Part shown: piece after piece, positions 35,001 to 41,677 of the stretch
Numbering within the stretch: the stretch's first letter is position 1
Layout of the letters: each line of letters begins with the position of its first letter
From: an uncultured Bacteroidales bacterium
GTDB taxonomy: Bacteria; Bacteroidota; Bacteroidia; Bacteroidales; UBA932
Assembly: GCA_900316045.1 (NCBI GenBank)
Contig: ONBM01000022.1
Location: forward strand, 1 to 41,677
Direction of reading: 5' to 3'
Length of the DNA stretch: 41,677 nt
Program-made: the position numbers and the translations under genes
Notes under the pieces: generated by a model
The model's database searches: none
What the model was told of the DNA's origin: nothing
Seen by the model: only the letters and a program-made list of their open reading frames with translations

Positions 35001-35345
35001 AACAACACCGACGCTTACTTCCCGAGGGCTGTGGCCTACTATGCCTACAACGGCTCCGGACAGCTCAACAGAGTCAACTCGAGATATCTCCAGAACATCC
35101 GCTACCTTCGCTTCAAGAATCTTTCAGTGGGATACACCATCCCGTCCAAGTTCACGAAGAAGGTAGGAATCAACGATGTCAGGTTCTACTTCACAGGCGA
35201 GAATATCGCTTACTGGTCGCCACTGAAGAAGCATTCCAAGTACATCGACCCGGAGGGAGCCTACAACAGGGATTCCAATGACTTCAACAGAGCCTTCTAC
35301 CCTTGGCAGAAATCCTATATGTTCGGAATTGACATAACCTTCTAA
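32055..35345 (+). CDS. SusC/RagA-family TonB-linked outer membrane transporter
   Basis: This 1096-residue outer membrane beta-barrel imports large ligands, usually glycans or peptides, with energy from TonB. A signal peptide ends near NAQ (about residue 24). A carboxypeptidase-regulatory-like domain follows (about 27-105, GKVLDSQQQPVIGAAVMVKE in pieces). Next come the TonB box region EETVVVGYG (about 110), the plug domain (about 115-225, NMLQGSVPGLNI, SLNIRGYTS, VIKDAAAAAVYGARA) and the barrel to the C-terminal Phe. It lies 11 bases before susD. The substrate cannot be named. Confidence 0.95.
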   Translation: MKFTKTIVAFLFMAIAGILSLNAQNRTLSGKVLDSQQQPVIGAAVMVKEATSIGSVTGSDGTFSMNIPSGNVTLEVSCLGYMTKDVTVPATQSMLTITLEDDTMMLEETVVVGYGTQKKVNLTGAVTQVDSKSLENRSAHSVSNMLQGSVPGLNITTSAGSPGSTGSLNIRGYTSINGASPLVLIDGAIGDINRVNPNDIASISVIKDAAAAAVYGARAAFGVILVTTKSGESDEGKSTVRYSGRWGWEEPTTSTDYETRGYWSVYTINKFRMASNGSNYILYDDYDMQQLLARVNDKTENPARPWVVERTINGRNQWRYYGNNDWWHMLFRDQHPVQQHNISISGGNKNTKYFISGGYDRETGIMKLSPDVFHKFNVRSKIDTKINKWIRLSNNTSFYSSNYRYVAADGDVENVIAYSSAHALPIFPMKNPDGSYVYRFDGIFNGSYAVANGRHIVLDMGKNKNNRRRTDFSNTSELTMTPVKGLEVVANFTYRFNQNRNTGRDVKLPYKQQYPDGPTLYYDTGAGLDELNETTTTYNYYSGNLYGTYKTTVADSHNFSLMLGGNYETQAQKSVGATGQYLLSEELNDLNLVGTNADGETIMKVTGGQSEYALLGFFGRFNYDYQGRYLFEAAGRYDGTSRFARGHRWGFFPSASVGWRISEEPFFAPAKRYVDNLKLRFSYGSLGNQNVSNYISYRTISIYNFAAYNFGEGSTVSKYSSISSPNSSDLTWEKAIHYNVGLDLNMLKNRLQFTAEAYIRDTKDMLTEGYALPALYGADAPRQNTADLRTKGIEFSLEWKDEFELFGKPLNYSVKGMVSDYDSEITKYDNPQKTFAKKYYKGMKLGEIWGFETDGLFQTDEEAAEYASQVNLSYVSGQLPGGTWKAGDVKYKDLDSDKIIGIGSNNVDKPGDRKILGNSLPRLQYGFTLAFNYLGFDLSAFFQGTGNHYWYPSGRSFAFWGPFSQPMTSYLPENLLDDVWDYNNTDAYFPRAVAYYAYNGSGQLNRVNSRYLQNIRYLRFKNLSVGYTIPSKFTKKVGINDVRFYFTGENIAYWSPLKKHSKYIDPEGAYNRDSNDFNRAFYPWQKSYMFGIDITF

Positions 35346-35356
35346 AATTCGCAAAT

Positions 35357-37150
35357 ATGAAAAAATATATATTTTTGCTAGCTGCCGCGGCCATCACCTT
35401 GTCTGCTTGCGATGACATCCTCGACAAGGAACCGAAGTCCCAGCTGAGCCCTGAATCATACTTCAGAACCGCGACAGACCTTCAGCTCTTCACGAATCCG
35501 CTCTACAATAATCTTCTTCCGAAATCAATCTATTCCGAGCAGAGTGACCAGTACATCAACGACAATCCTTCAAACCTCATCAGAGGCGGCACTTTCAGGA
35601 CTGTCCCTGCATCAGGCGGCGGCTGGACCTGGACCGACCTCCGCAGAATCAACACCTGCCTGGACTATATTCCTAAGCAGTGCGAGGATCCGGCGGCGGC
35701 AGTACAGTACACGGCTCTCTGCAAATTCTTCAGGGCATACCTCTACTTTGACAAGGTACAGCGTTTCGGCGATGTTCCATGGGTTGACCATGAACTCGGT
35801 TCCAACGACCCTGTCCTCTACAAGGCAAGAGATTCCCGCGAGGTCGTCATGACTCATATGATAGAAGATATCGACGAGGCTATAGCCGGGCTTCCTGAGA
35901 GCTACGGCAGCGGTAACTACCGCGTGACAAAGTGGGCTGCGCTCGCCCTCAAGTCCCGTTTCTGCCTCTATGAAGGGACCTACAGAAAGTACCATGGAAT
36001 CAAGATCGAAGGCGCCAACACCAACGAGTACTACCTCCAGCTAGCCGCCGACGCCGCAAAGCGACTCATGGATGAGGGACCTTTCTCGCTCTACTCTACC
36101 GGCAACCCGAACCTCGACTACGCAGTGCTCTTCTCCGAGTATGACGCCAATACCACCGAGGACATTCTTTCCATCAATTTCGACAACGGAACGGCTCTTT
36201 ACCATAACGCCACGGCAGTGGCTGTCATGAGCAGCCAGGGCCGCCTCAGCCTCACCAAGAAATTCGTGAACCTATACCTGATGAGGGACGGTTCCCGCTT
36301 CACTGACCAAGAAGGCTGGAAGACCATGCAATTCGCCGAGGAGACAGCAAACCGCGACCCTCGCCTCGCCCAGACCATCAGAATTCCTGGCTACAGCAGG
36401 ATTACCGAGGACGGAGGAAAGTATTCCTATTCGACTAAAAAGTCCGGAGTTGATGCCAAGGTGACCCTTACCGGTTACCAGATGGCGAAGTTCGTGATGC
36501 CTGACAACAATGCTTCGGCGGACAAGTTCGACAAGTCCTACAATGACATAGCCCTCTTCCGCTATGCGGAGGTTCTACTCAACTATGCCGAAGCCAAAGC
36601 TGAACTCGGCACCCTTACGGCTGATGACTGGAGCCTGACCATCGGAGCTCTCCGCCGCAGGGCCGGAATCACCGGAGGCGACCTCGACAATCTCCCGACT
36701 GTCGCAGACCCGTATCTCATGGAAATCAATCCTGGCATAACCGATCCTGTCCTGCTTGAAATCCGCCGCGAAAGGGCTGTCGAATTGGCGCAGGAAGGCC
36801 TTAGGTACGATGACCTAATGAGGTGGAAGTACGGTGACATGATCGCCGAGCCATACTACGGAGTCTATTTCCCTGGCCCCGGTGTCTATGACATCGACGG
36901 CGACGGGACCAACGACTACTACATCTACTCCGGGAGCAAAGACAAGAGCGTAACCGCCACCGTCAGCGGTGAACTTGGAAAGGACTTCATCCTAAGCGAG
37001 GGAGACCATGGCTACATGCAGGTTCATCCAGACCTCAACTTCAGCTTTGATCCGAACAGGGATTACCTCTATCCTGTCCCTATCGATGATCGTACCCTCA
37101 ATCCAAATCTCACACAGAATCCTGGATGGAACGACGGACTCGATTATTAA
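35357..37150 (+). CDS. SusD/RagB-family surface lipoprotein
   Basis: This is the 597-residue partner of SusC that captures the substrate and closes the pore. The signal peptide ends in a lipobox LSAC with Cys18 followed by Asp residues, a surface-export type signal of Bacteroidota. The N-terminal part has TPR-like helices (YFRTATDLQLFTNPLYNNLL in pieces, LCKFFRAYLYFDKVQRFGDVPWVD in pieces). The C-terminal RagB/SusD domain has RYAEVLLNYAEAKAELG and EIRRERAVELAQEGLRYDDLMRW in pieces. The ending YPVPIDDRTLNPNLTQNPGW, in pieces, is the typical one. The next gene starts 6 bases after the stop. Confidence 0.95.
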   Translation: MKKYIFLLAAAAITLSACDDILDKEPKSQLSPESYFRTATDLQLFTNPLYNNLLPKSIYSEQSDQYINDNPSNLIRGGTFRTVPASGGGWTWTDLRRINTCLDYIPKQCEDPAAAVQYTALCKFFRAYLYFDKVQRFGDVPWVDHELGSNDPVLYKARDSREVVMTHMIEDIDEAIAGLPESYGSGNYRVTKWAALALKSRFCLYEGTYRKYHGIKIEGANTNEYYLQLAADAAKRLMDEGPFSLYSTGNPNLDYAVLFSEYDANTTEDILSINFDNGTALYHNATAVAVMSSQGRLSLTKKFVNLYLMRDGSRFTDQEGWKTMQFAEETANRDPRLAQTIRIPGYSRITEDGGKYSYSTKKSGVDAKVTLTGYQMAKFVMPDNNASADKFDKSYNDIALFRYAEVLLNYAEAKAELGTLTADDWSLTIGALRRRAGITGGDLDNLPTVADPYLMEINPGITDPVLLEIRRERAVELAQEGLRYDDLMRWKYGDMIAEPYYGVYFPGPGVYDIDGDGTNDYYIYSGSKDKSVTATVSGELGKDFILSEGDHGYMQVHPDLNFSFDPNRDYLYPVPIDDRTLNPNLTQNPGWNDGLDY

Positions 37151-37156
37151 AACCGA

Positions 37157-39874
37157 ATGATCATGAAAAATCTCAAATATTACATATTGACTCTTCTCGG
37201 TGCGGCTTCTCTGTTTTTCACTGGCTGCAAAGACGATGAACCCGCAGAATCAAAGGCAATCCTCTCCGCCGAATCCGAGATCTTGGTTCCAGGCATAGCT
37301 TCGACCAAGACTGTCACCATCTATGCAGATGGAAGATGGGAGGCAGACGTGACTGACGACTGGCTTTCAATAGAACCTAGCTATGGCAACGGAACGATGG
37401 ACATCACATTGTCCGTTGCGCAGAATACCGATCTGAGCGAGCGCGAGGGGAAAATCGTAGTGCTCGGCGCATCGACGATACCACAGACCGAAATAACCGT
37501 GAAGCAGAGAGTTGACCGCTTCGCCGGCGTTAGCGAGGTTTCCGTCACGAAAGCTCTTGAGCTGACTGCGGACGGGCTTGCCAAGATTTCGGAATGCCAG
37601 GTGATGGCAGTTACAGACAATGGCTTCGTCGTGAGCGACGGGAGTTCTAACATATTCGTAGAGAAGACCTCCTCTTCGCTAGTCATCGGCAAAGATGGAT
37701 CTCTTGCGGTGGGCGACAAGCTGTCTCTCACGGGAGATGTCGAAGCCTTCAACTCCATAACCGCCATCAAATTGTACGATGCCTTCTATTCCTCTGCCTC
37801 AGAGGTCAAGTATCCGGAGGCAACCGACATCACAAGCACCACGGCATATGCTCCAGGCAAGGCTGAATATGTCACCACCACAGTATCTTACGGCGATGGA
37901 GGTGCGCTGAGCAGCGGAGAGACCAAGGTCGGCTATGTCTACAATCCTTCATCTGCCCAAATCCAGTCCTACTCTTTCCATAAGGTAGGCATAACCGGAT
38001 TCTATCTCGGAACTGCTTCCGACGGACTCTACTATGTCCTCCCTGTCGACATCCAAGACATCGAAATGGAGGCCGTGCCTCTGCTTGTCTTCGAAATCGG
38101 CACTGATGACTTCTACAATACTTACAAGGGGACTTACGGCACTACGCACAGCTTCCCTGCCAAGACCGGCAGCGGATTCATCGAGTACATCCCTTACGAC
38201 CTTGACAATACCGATCCGGACGGCGTATTCAAGATGGATATCGACCAGTCCTCCGCCCATTATGATGACCCTCGCTGCACCGGCCCTTGGCCAGAGGACT
38301 ATTGGCTGTTCGAGAGCGATGCCGCCGTCAAGGCCAACACCGAGTTCAACATCAAGTTCGGAGCCAGGACTTCTGCCACAGGTCACAAGTATTGGATTCT
38401 CGAATATCTTGACGGCAAGGTGTGGAAAACGGCCGGCACCCCTAAGTTCAGCACCGACATGCCGTCTCAGGTAGAGTATACCGCGGCCATGAACTCCGAC
38501 GGCAAGACCAATGTCATCGTCAACGAGAACTTCAAGATAACGAAGAACATGGATCAGCTCAAGGTGCGCTTCCGCTGCGTCGCCAACTGGCAGGCCAACG
38601 GCAAGGGCGCCCTCGCAAAGCGCAACACCGGCTCCGCCCGTCTTTCAATCAGGAGCAACACCGGCAGCGCAACCCCTGTGACCGCCCCTCAGCCTGGCAT
38701 ATATGTAACGAAGATGGGTGACGGGGTCGAGTCAGGAGAGCCTGATCCGGTAGAAGCCAACATAGAGCTCTCCACTGATCTTCTGACCTTCGAAGGGACT
38801 CCTGGCGCTCCGGCTACCTTCACGGTAAGTTCTGACCAAGCCTTCACGCTGAAGAGTGACGCTTCTTGGCTCACTCTCACGCCAGAGGCCGGCGTCGCCG
38901 GAACTCCTGCCGAGATCACGGTAACATGCGAGCCTAGCACTCTCTCCAGCCTGCGTCAGGCCAAGATCACCGTTACTTCCGGTCTTTCGACCGCTGTAGT
39001 GAATGTCGTCCAGTCAGCAGCGGGAGGAAATCTCGACCCGCTCATCTCTCTTTCGAGCGGCAACTCTATTTCAATTCCTTCCGACGGAGGCGATTTCACG
39101 GTAAACGTCCAAGCTAACGTAAGCTATGAGGTTCAGATCAATGGCGACTGGATCACCCCTAAGCCGTCGCCTACGGTTTCCTCGATAGTTTCAACCTCTT
39201 CCCATGCTTACAGCGTCGGTGCTAATACGAGCGGCGACAACAGGATCGGAACAATCCGCTTCTACAACACCGCCAACAACCTTGAGGCTGTCCTCACGGT
39301 CAGCCAGACCCCTAAAGGGACTGTTGCCTTCTCGGACAACTTCGATTGGGTGGCACCTTTCGTCCAGTGGGACAAGGACAACAAACGTACTCAGGGAGAC
39401 AGCATGAAGGACAAGAAGACTGTCAATATCGGCACCTCCTATTCAATCCCTGGCTTCGTGGACGCTTTCACGGCCAAGGGCTACGAGGCTCTCTTGCCTT
39501 CCTCCAAGACCGTCTATGTCTGCGAAGGAAACTACCTCAAGTTCAGCAAGACTTCCAATGTCAACGGCATCAGGCTTCCGGCTGTCACTTTGGGGGCTTC
39601 CGGAAACATGATCGTAAGTTTCGACTGGGGCAAGAATGCCAGCGACGTCTTCAATCTTGTGGTCGAGGTCGAAGGCAAGGGCACCATCAACGGAGAAAAG
39701 AAGGTTGAGTACACCAATGATTACTGGACTTGGAAGACCGAGTCCTTCATGGTAAAGGGCGCAGATGCCGACACCAGAGTGATTGTCCACCCTACGGACT
39801 ACACCGGTTCTGTAGCGTCAACCAAGATACTCCACCGCTGGTTCCTCGACAACGTGAAGATAGAAGTGCTTTAG
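37157..39874 (+). CDS. BACON-domain surface lipoprotein of the Sus-type operon
   Basis: This 905-residue lipoprotein (lipobox FTGC, Cys24, or Cys22 from the ATG at 37163) is in the SusE/SusF position after SusD. Three BACON-type beta domains are visible: about 35-117 (WEADVTDDWLSIEPSYGNG), about 545-625 (TLKSDASWLTLTPEAG) and about 635-720 (YEVQINGDWITPKPS). An OB-like domain lies at about 125-215 (ISECQVMAVTDNGFVVSD). A C-terminal beta-sandwich covers about 730-905, starting FSDNFDWV. BACON domains often bind glycans or mucin, or act as spacers. It probably binds substrate at the cell surface; it has no recognised catalytic motif. Confidence 0.8.
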   Translation: MIMKNLKYYILTLLGAASLFFTGCKDDEPAESKAILSAESEILVPGIASTKTVTIYADGRWEADVTDDWLSIEPSYGNGTMDITLSVAQNTDLSEREGKIVVLGASTIPQTEITVKQRVDRFAGVSEVSVTKALELTADGLAKISECQVMAVTDNGFVVSDGSSNIFVEKTSSSLVIGKDGSLAVGDKLSLTGDVEAFNSITAIKLYDAFYSSASEVKYPEATDITSTTAYAPGKAEYVTTTVSYGDGGALSSGETKVGYVYNPSSAQIQSYSFHKVGITGFYLGTASDGLYYVLPVDIQDIEMEAVPLLVFEIGTDDFYNTYKGTYGTTHSFPAKTGSGFIEYIPYDLDNTDPDGVFKMDIDQSSAHYDDPRCTGPWPEDYWLFESDAAVKANTEFNIKFGARTSATGHKYWILEYLDGKVWKTAGTPKFSTDMPSQVEYTAAMNSDGKTNVIVNENFKITKNMDQLKVRFRCVANWQANGKGALAKRNTGSARLSIRSNTGSATPVTAPQPGIYVTKMGDGVESGEPDPVEANIELSTDLLTFEGTPGAPATFTVSSDQAFTLKSDASWLTLTPEAGVAGTPAEITVTCEPSTLSSLRQAKITVTSGLSTAVVNVVQSAAGGNLDPLISLSSGNSISIPSDGGDFTVNVQANVSYEVQINGDWITPKPSPTVSSIVSTSSHAYSVGANTSGDNRIGTIRFYNTANNLEAVLTVSQTPKGTVAFSDNFDWVAPFVQWDKDNKRTQGDSMKDKKTVNIGTSYSIPGFVDAFTAKGYEALLPSSKTVYVCEGNYLKFSKTSNVNGIRLPAVTLGASGNMIVSFDWGKNASDVFNLVVEVEGKGTINGEKKVEYTNDYWTWKTESFMVKGADADTRVIVHPTDYTGSVASTKILHRWFLDNVKIEVL

Positions 39875-39901
39875 AAAAGCTCTCGTGACATAACGAATAG
39901 A

Positions 39902-39949
39902 AAGAGAGGGTGCCTCTGCAGTCTGACAGACTCCGAGGCCCCCTCTCTT
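39902..39949. terminator. Long bidirectional hairpin after the Sus-type operon
   Basis: AAGAGAGGG (39902-39910) pairs with CCCTCTCTT (39941-39949). Inside are further pairs GCCTC/GAGGC and AGTCT/AGACT, giving a long interrupted stem. A short T-rich stretch follows on the plus strand. It probably ends the operon. Confidence 0.7.
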
Positions 39950-40043
39950 CTTTGTCATGAGCTTCCTTGCAGCAGACGGGCCAGGTAGGGAAATTTGGGA
40001 ATATTATCCGTAATCCGTATAAAAATATTCCTTTGGCATTAAG

Positions 40044-40051
40044 TAATTTTG
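40044..40051 (+). promoter_or_regulatory. Candidate -7 box for the alpha/beta hydrolase gene
   Basis: TAATTTTG matches the Bacteroidota -7 consensus and lies 55 bases before the chosen ATG. There is no TTG at 19 bases upstream, so this is weak. Confidence 0.35.
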
Positions 40052-40106
40052 CGACAGGAAAAGAAGGTTGCAATGCCGAACAGGCAGCGCAACGTTAGAC
40101 AAACTC

Positions 40107-41192
40107 ATGAATATGAAATATTCAATTAGTGTGTTGGTCTCCATGGCGTTAGCGGCAGAAATGATTCTGGCGCCAATGCCTTCATTTGCAAAAAACAGAA
40201 AGAACATGGAAAATAGCATCAAAATCGAGAAATTGCATCTAACTAAAAAATGGGACAAGGTGTTCCCACAGAGTGACAAAGTAGATCATAGCAAAGTCAC
40301 GTTCGTAAACCGTTACGGAATAACCCTCGCTGCTGACATTTACAAACCTAAGAATGCTTCTGGAAAATTGCCCGCGCTAGCTGTCAGCGGGCCTTTCGGA
40401 GCCGTGAAAGAGCAGTCTTCGGGGCTGTATGCCCAGACGATGGCCCAGAGAGGCTTCCTTGCAATAGCTTTCGACCCTTCTTTTACTGGAGAGAGCGGCG
40501 GGCAGCCTCGTTTCGTGGCATCCCCAGACATCAACACGGAAGACTTCTGCGCAGCTGTGGACTATCTATCCTGCCGTGACGACGTGGATCCGGAGCGGAT
40601 AGGCTTGATAGGAATATGCGGTTTCGGCGGCTTTGCCCTGAATGCTGCGGCAATCGACACGAGGGTGAAGGCTACGGTAACCTCAACGATGTACAATATG
40701 ACCAGGGTGTCCGCCAACGGCTACTTTGACTCCATGGATGCTGATGTCCGCCATGAATTGCGCAAGCAGCTGAATGCTCAGCGCACGAAAGACTATAAGC
40801 AAGGATATTACGATCGTGACGGCGGAGTCGTGGATCCTCTCCCTGACGACGCACCTCAGTTCGTGAAAGACTATTATGCCTATTACAAGTCCCCTCGCGG
40901 GTATCACGAGCGTTCGGGCAATTCCACCATGGGCTGGAACAAAACCTCAGCGCTGTCGCTGATCAACATGCCTATCCTGCAATATTCAGATGAGATACGT
41001 AGCGTCGTGCTGATGATTCATGGCGAGAAAGCCCACTCGCGTTATTTCAGCGAAGACGAGTTCAAGAAGCTGAAAGGGGACAACAAGCAGCTTCTCATCG
41101 TCCCTGGAGCCAACCACACCGACCTTTACGACCGCACAGACGTGATTCCGTTCGATAAAATCGAAGCCTTCTTCCACGAATACCTCAAATAA
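40107..41192 (+). CDS. Secreted alpha/beta hydrolase, dienelactone-hydrolase-like
   Basis: The ATG at 40107 gives 361 residues with a signal peptide (SISVLVSMALAAEMILAPMPSFA, in pieces, ending about residue 29); a start at 40068 would put extra residues before it. The fold has the GPFGAVKEQSSGLYAQTMAQRG oxyanion region (in pieces), the nucleophile elbow GICGFGG with Cys where Ser is usual, and a C-terminal His in PGANHTDLYD. Cys in this place is known in dienelactone hydrolases. It probably cleaves an ester or similar bond in the periplasm; the substrate is unknown. It stands alone between terminators, next to the glycan-type operon, and may serve it by deacylation. Confidence 0.75.
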   Translation: MNMKYSISVLVSMALAAEMILAPMPSFAKNRKNMENSIKIEKLHLTKKWDKVFPQSDKVDHSKVTFVNRYGITLAADIYKPKNASGKLPALAVSGPFGAVKEQSSGLYAQTMAQRGFLAIAFDPSFTGESGGQPRFVASPDINTEDFCAAVDYLSCRDDVDPERIGLIGICGFGGFALNAAAIDTRVKATVTSTMYNMTRVSANGYFDSMDADVRHELRKQLNAQRTKDYKQGYYDRDGGVVDPLPDDAPQFVKDYYAYYKSPRGYHERSGNSTMGWNKTSALSLINMPILQYSDEIRSVVLMIHGEKAHSRYFSEDEFKKLKGDNKQLLIVPGANHTDLYDRTDVIPFDKIEAFFHEYLK

Positions 41193-41541
41193 TCGGACAT
41201 ATCAAATCCACCTCTATCCGGCGCAGAGAACTGGGTTAGAGGTGGCGTAACCAAGAAGGGACACCGCCGCCATAAATTACATTGCGACGATAGGGACCGT
41301 ACGGGCATTGCGGAAATGCCCATTCACAATCAATAAGGTACAAAAGGCATACGTACGGTCGGCATGACGAAATGGGGACCGTACCGAAACCCTAGCTAAA
41401 CCATTGGCACCCAACTACTTATAAAACGCCATTCGTACAGTCCCACTTGCTTCCCTCTCAAGACACGGAACCGAGCCGTTGGATAGCTTTCATTGGACAT
41501 GCCTGTGTGCTATTCTGGGAACTTTTTTCGCTACCTTCCCT
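41193..41541. other. Intergenic block with repeated GGGACCGTACG motifs and hairpins
   Basis: No gene is seen between the hydrolase and the gene at the right edge. Four related motifs alternate in orientation: GGGACCGTACG at 41293, CGTACGGTC at 41352, GGGACCGTAC at 41375 and CGTACAGTCCC at 41434. The first two pair perfectly over 9 bp and enclose a perfect 7-bp hairpin GGGCATT/AATGCCC (41303-41321). The last two pair with one mismatch. The whole looks like two large palindromic units in tandem. Confidence 0.55.
41208..41245. terminator. Possible terminator hairpin after the hydrolase gene
   Basis: CCACCTCTA (41208-41216) and TAGAGGTGG (41237-41245) form a perfect 9-bp stem, 16 bases after the stop. 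No T run follows on either strand, so the terminator role is uncertain. Confidence 0.45.
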
Positions 41542-41677
41542 TCAGTACAGAACCTCAATGGTGACGGGGCCGAGGAGACCGGCTTTCCGGAGGGGAGATT
41601 CTTCCACGTAAAGATTGCGGGAAGTCCATGTGAATTTCTTTGCGCCTGGCTGCAGATCGCCAATGAGACGATTCGCC
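41542..41677 (-). CDS. C-terminal end of a probable glycoside hydrolase (5' part outside window)
   Basis: On the minus strand an open frame enters from the window edge and ends at TGA (41542-41544). The 44 visible residues include LIGDLQPGAKKFTWTSRN and KAGLLGPVTIEVLY. A Gly-Leu-Leu-Gly-Pro-Val ending is common at the C-terminus of GH2- and GH106-like sugar hydrolases of Bacteroidota, which would suit the neighbouring Sus-type operon. With so little sequence the family is only a suggestion, though the frame itself looks real. Confidence 0.5.
   Translation of the reverse strand, partial: ANRLIGDLQPGAKKFTWTSRNLYVEESPLRKAGLLGPVTIEVLY

Overview
This is a chromosomal segment from a member of the Bacteroidota, most likely the order Bacteroidales. 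The evidence is a SusC/SusD pair with BACON-domain lipoprotein, a 190-residue ribosomal protein S16 with a long Ala/Lys/Glu tail, TonB-box and lipobox proteins, and several promoters matching the Bacteroidota consensus TTG, 19 bases, TAnnTTTG. Genus cannot be settled by eye.

Region 1 (1-9084) is a mobile and accessory block. An IS66-family element, entering from the left edge, has its transposase split by a 3.8 kb element with three consecutive tyrosine recombinase genes joined by ATGA overlaps. That is the gene plan of RIT (recombinase in trio) elements. Its ends are 39-bp perfect inverted repeats built from direct sub-repeats, and its left junction carries an extra 32-bp imperfect palindrome. 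Right of the IS66 end lies a run of four small genes of unknown function, three of them for predicted membrane proteins. Next come a Cro/C1-type regulator, a divergent small serine recombinase, a 51-codon gene behind a strong hairpin that includes its start codon, and a large serine recombinase cut short by an in-frame TGA. The block ends against a tRNA-Leu(GAG) gene on the minus strand.

Region 2 (9073-16791) holds core and transport genes: tRNA-Leu, rpsP-rimM, and on the minus strand a DUF975-like membrane protein, a small lipoprotein and two adjacent paralogous MFS transporters. dxs is divergent from the transporters.

Region 3 (16800-29831) is the classical translation and transcription cluster: tRNA-Thr(TGT), Tyr(GTA), Gly(TCC) and Thr(GGT), then tuf, tRNA-Trp(CCA), secE, nusG, rplK, rplA, rplJ, rplL, rpoB and rpoC, closed by a strong terminator. 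Terminator-like hairpins lie between tuf and tRNA-Trp, between rplL and rpoB, and inside the rimM coding sequence. Each lies where a very abundant product is followed by one needed in smaller amounts, which suggests partial attenuation.

Region 4 (30115-41677) looks like a polysaccharide-utilisation-type operon. It has a calcineurin-like phosphoesterase lipoprotein (frameshifted near its start), SusC, SusD and a 905-residue BACON lipoprotein. A bidirectional terminator follows, then a secreted alpha/beta hydrolase with a likely Cys nucleophile, a hairpin-rich intergenic block with repeated GGGACCGTACG-like motifs, and the 3' end of a probable glycoside hydrolase on the minus strand. The best candidates for something new are the recombinase-trio ends, the structured leader at 7333-7400, the intragenic terminator in rimM, and the small-protein cassette at 4723-6143.
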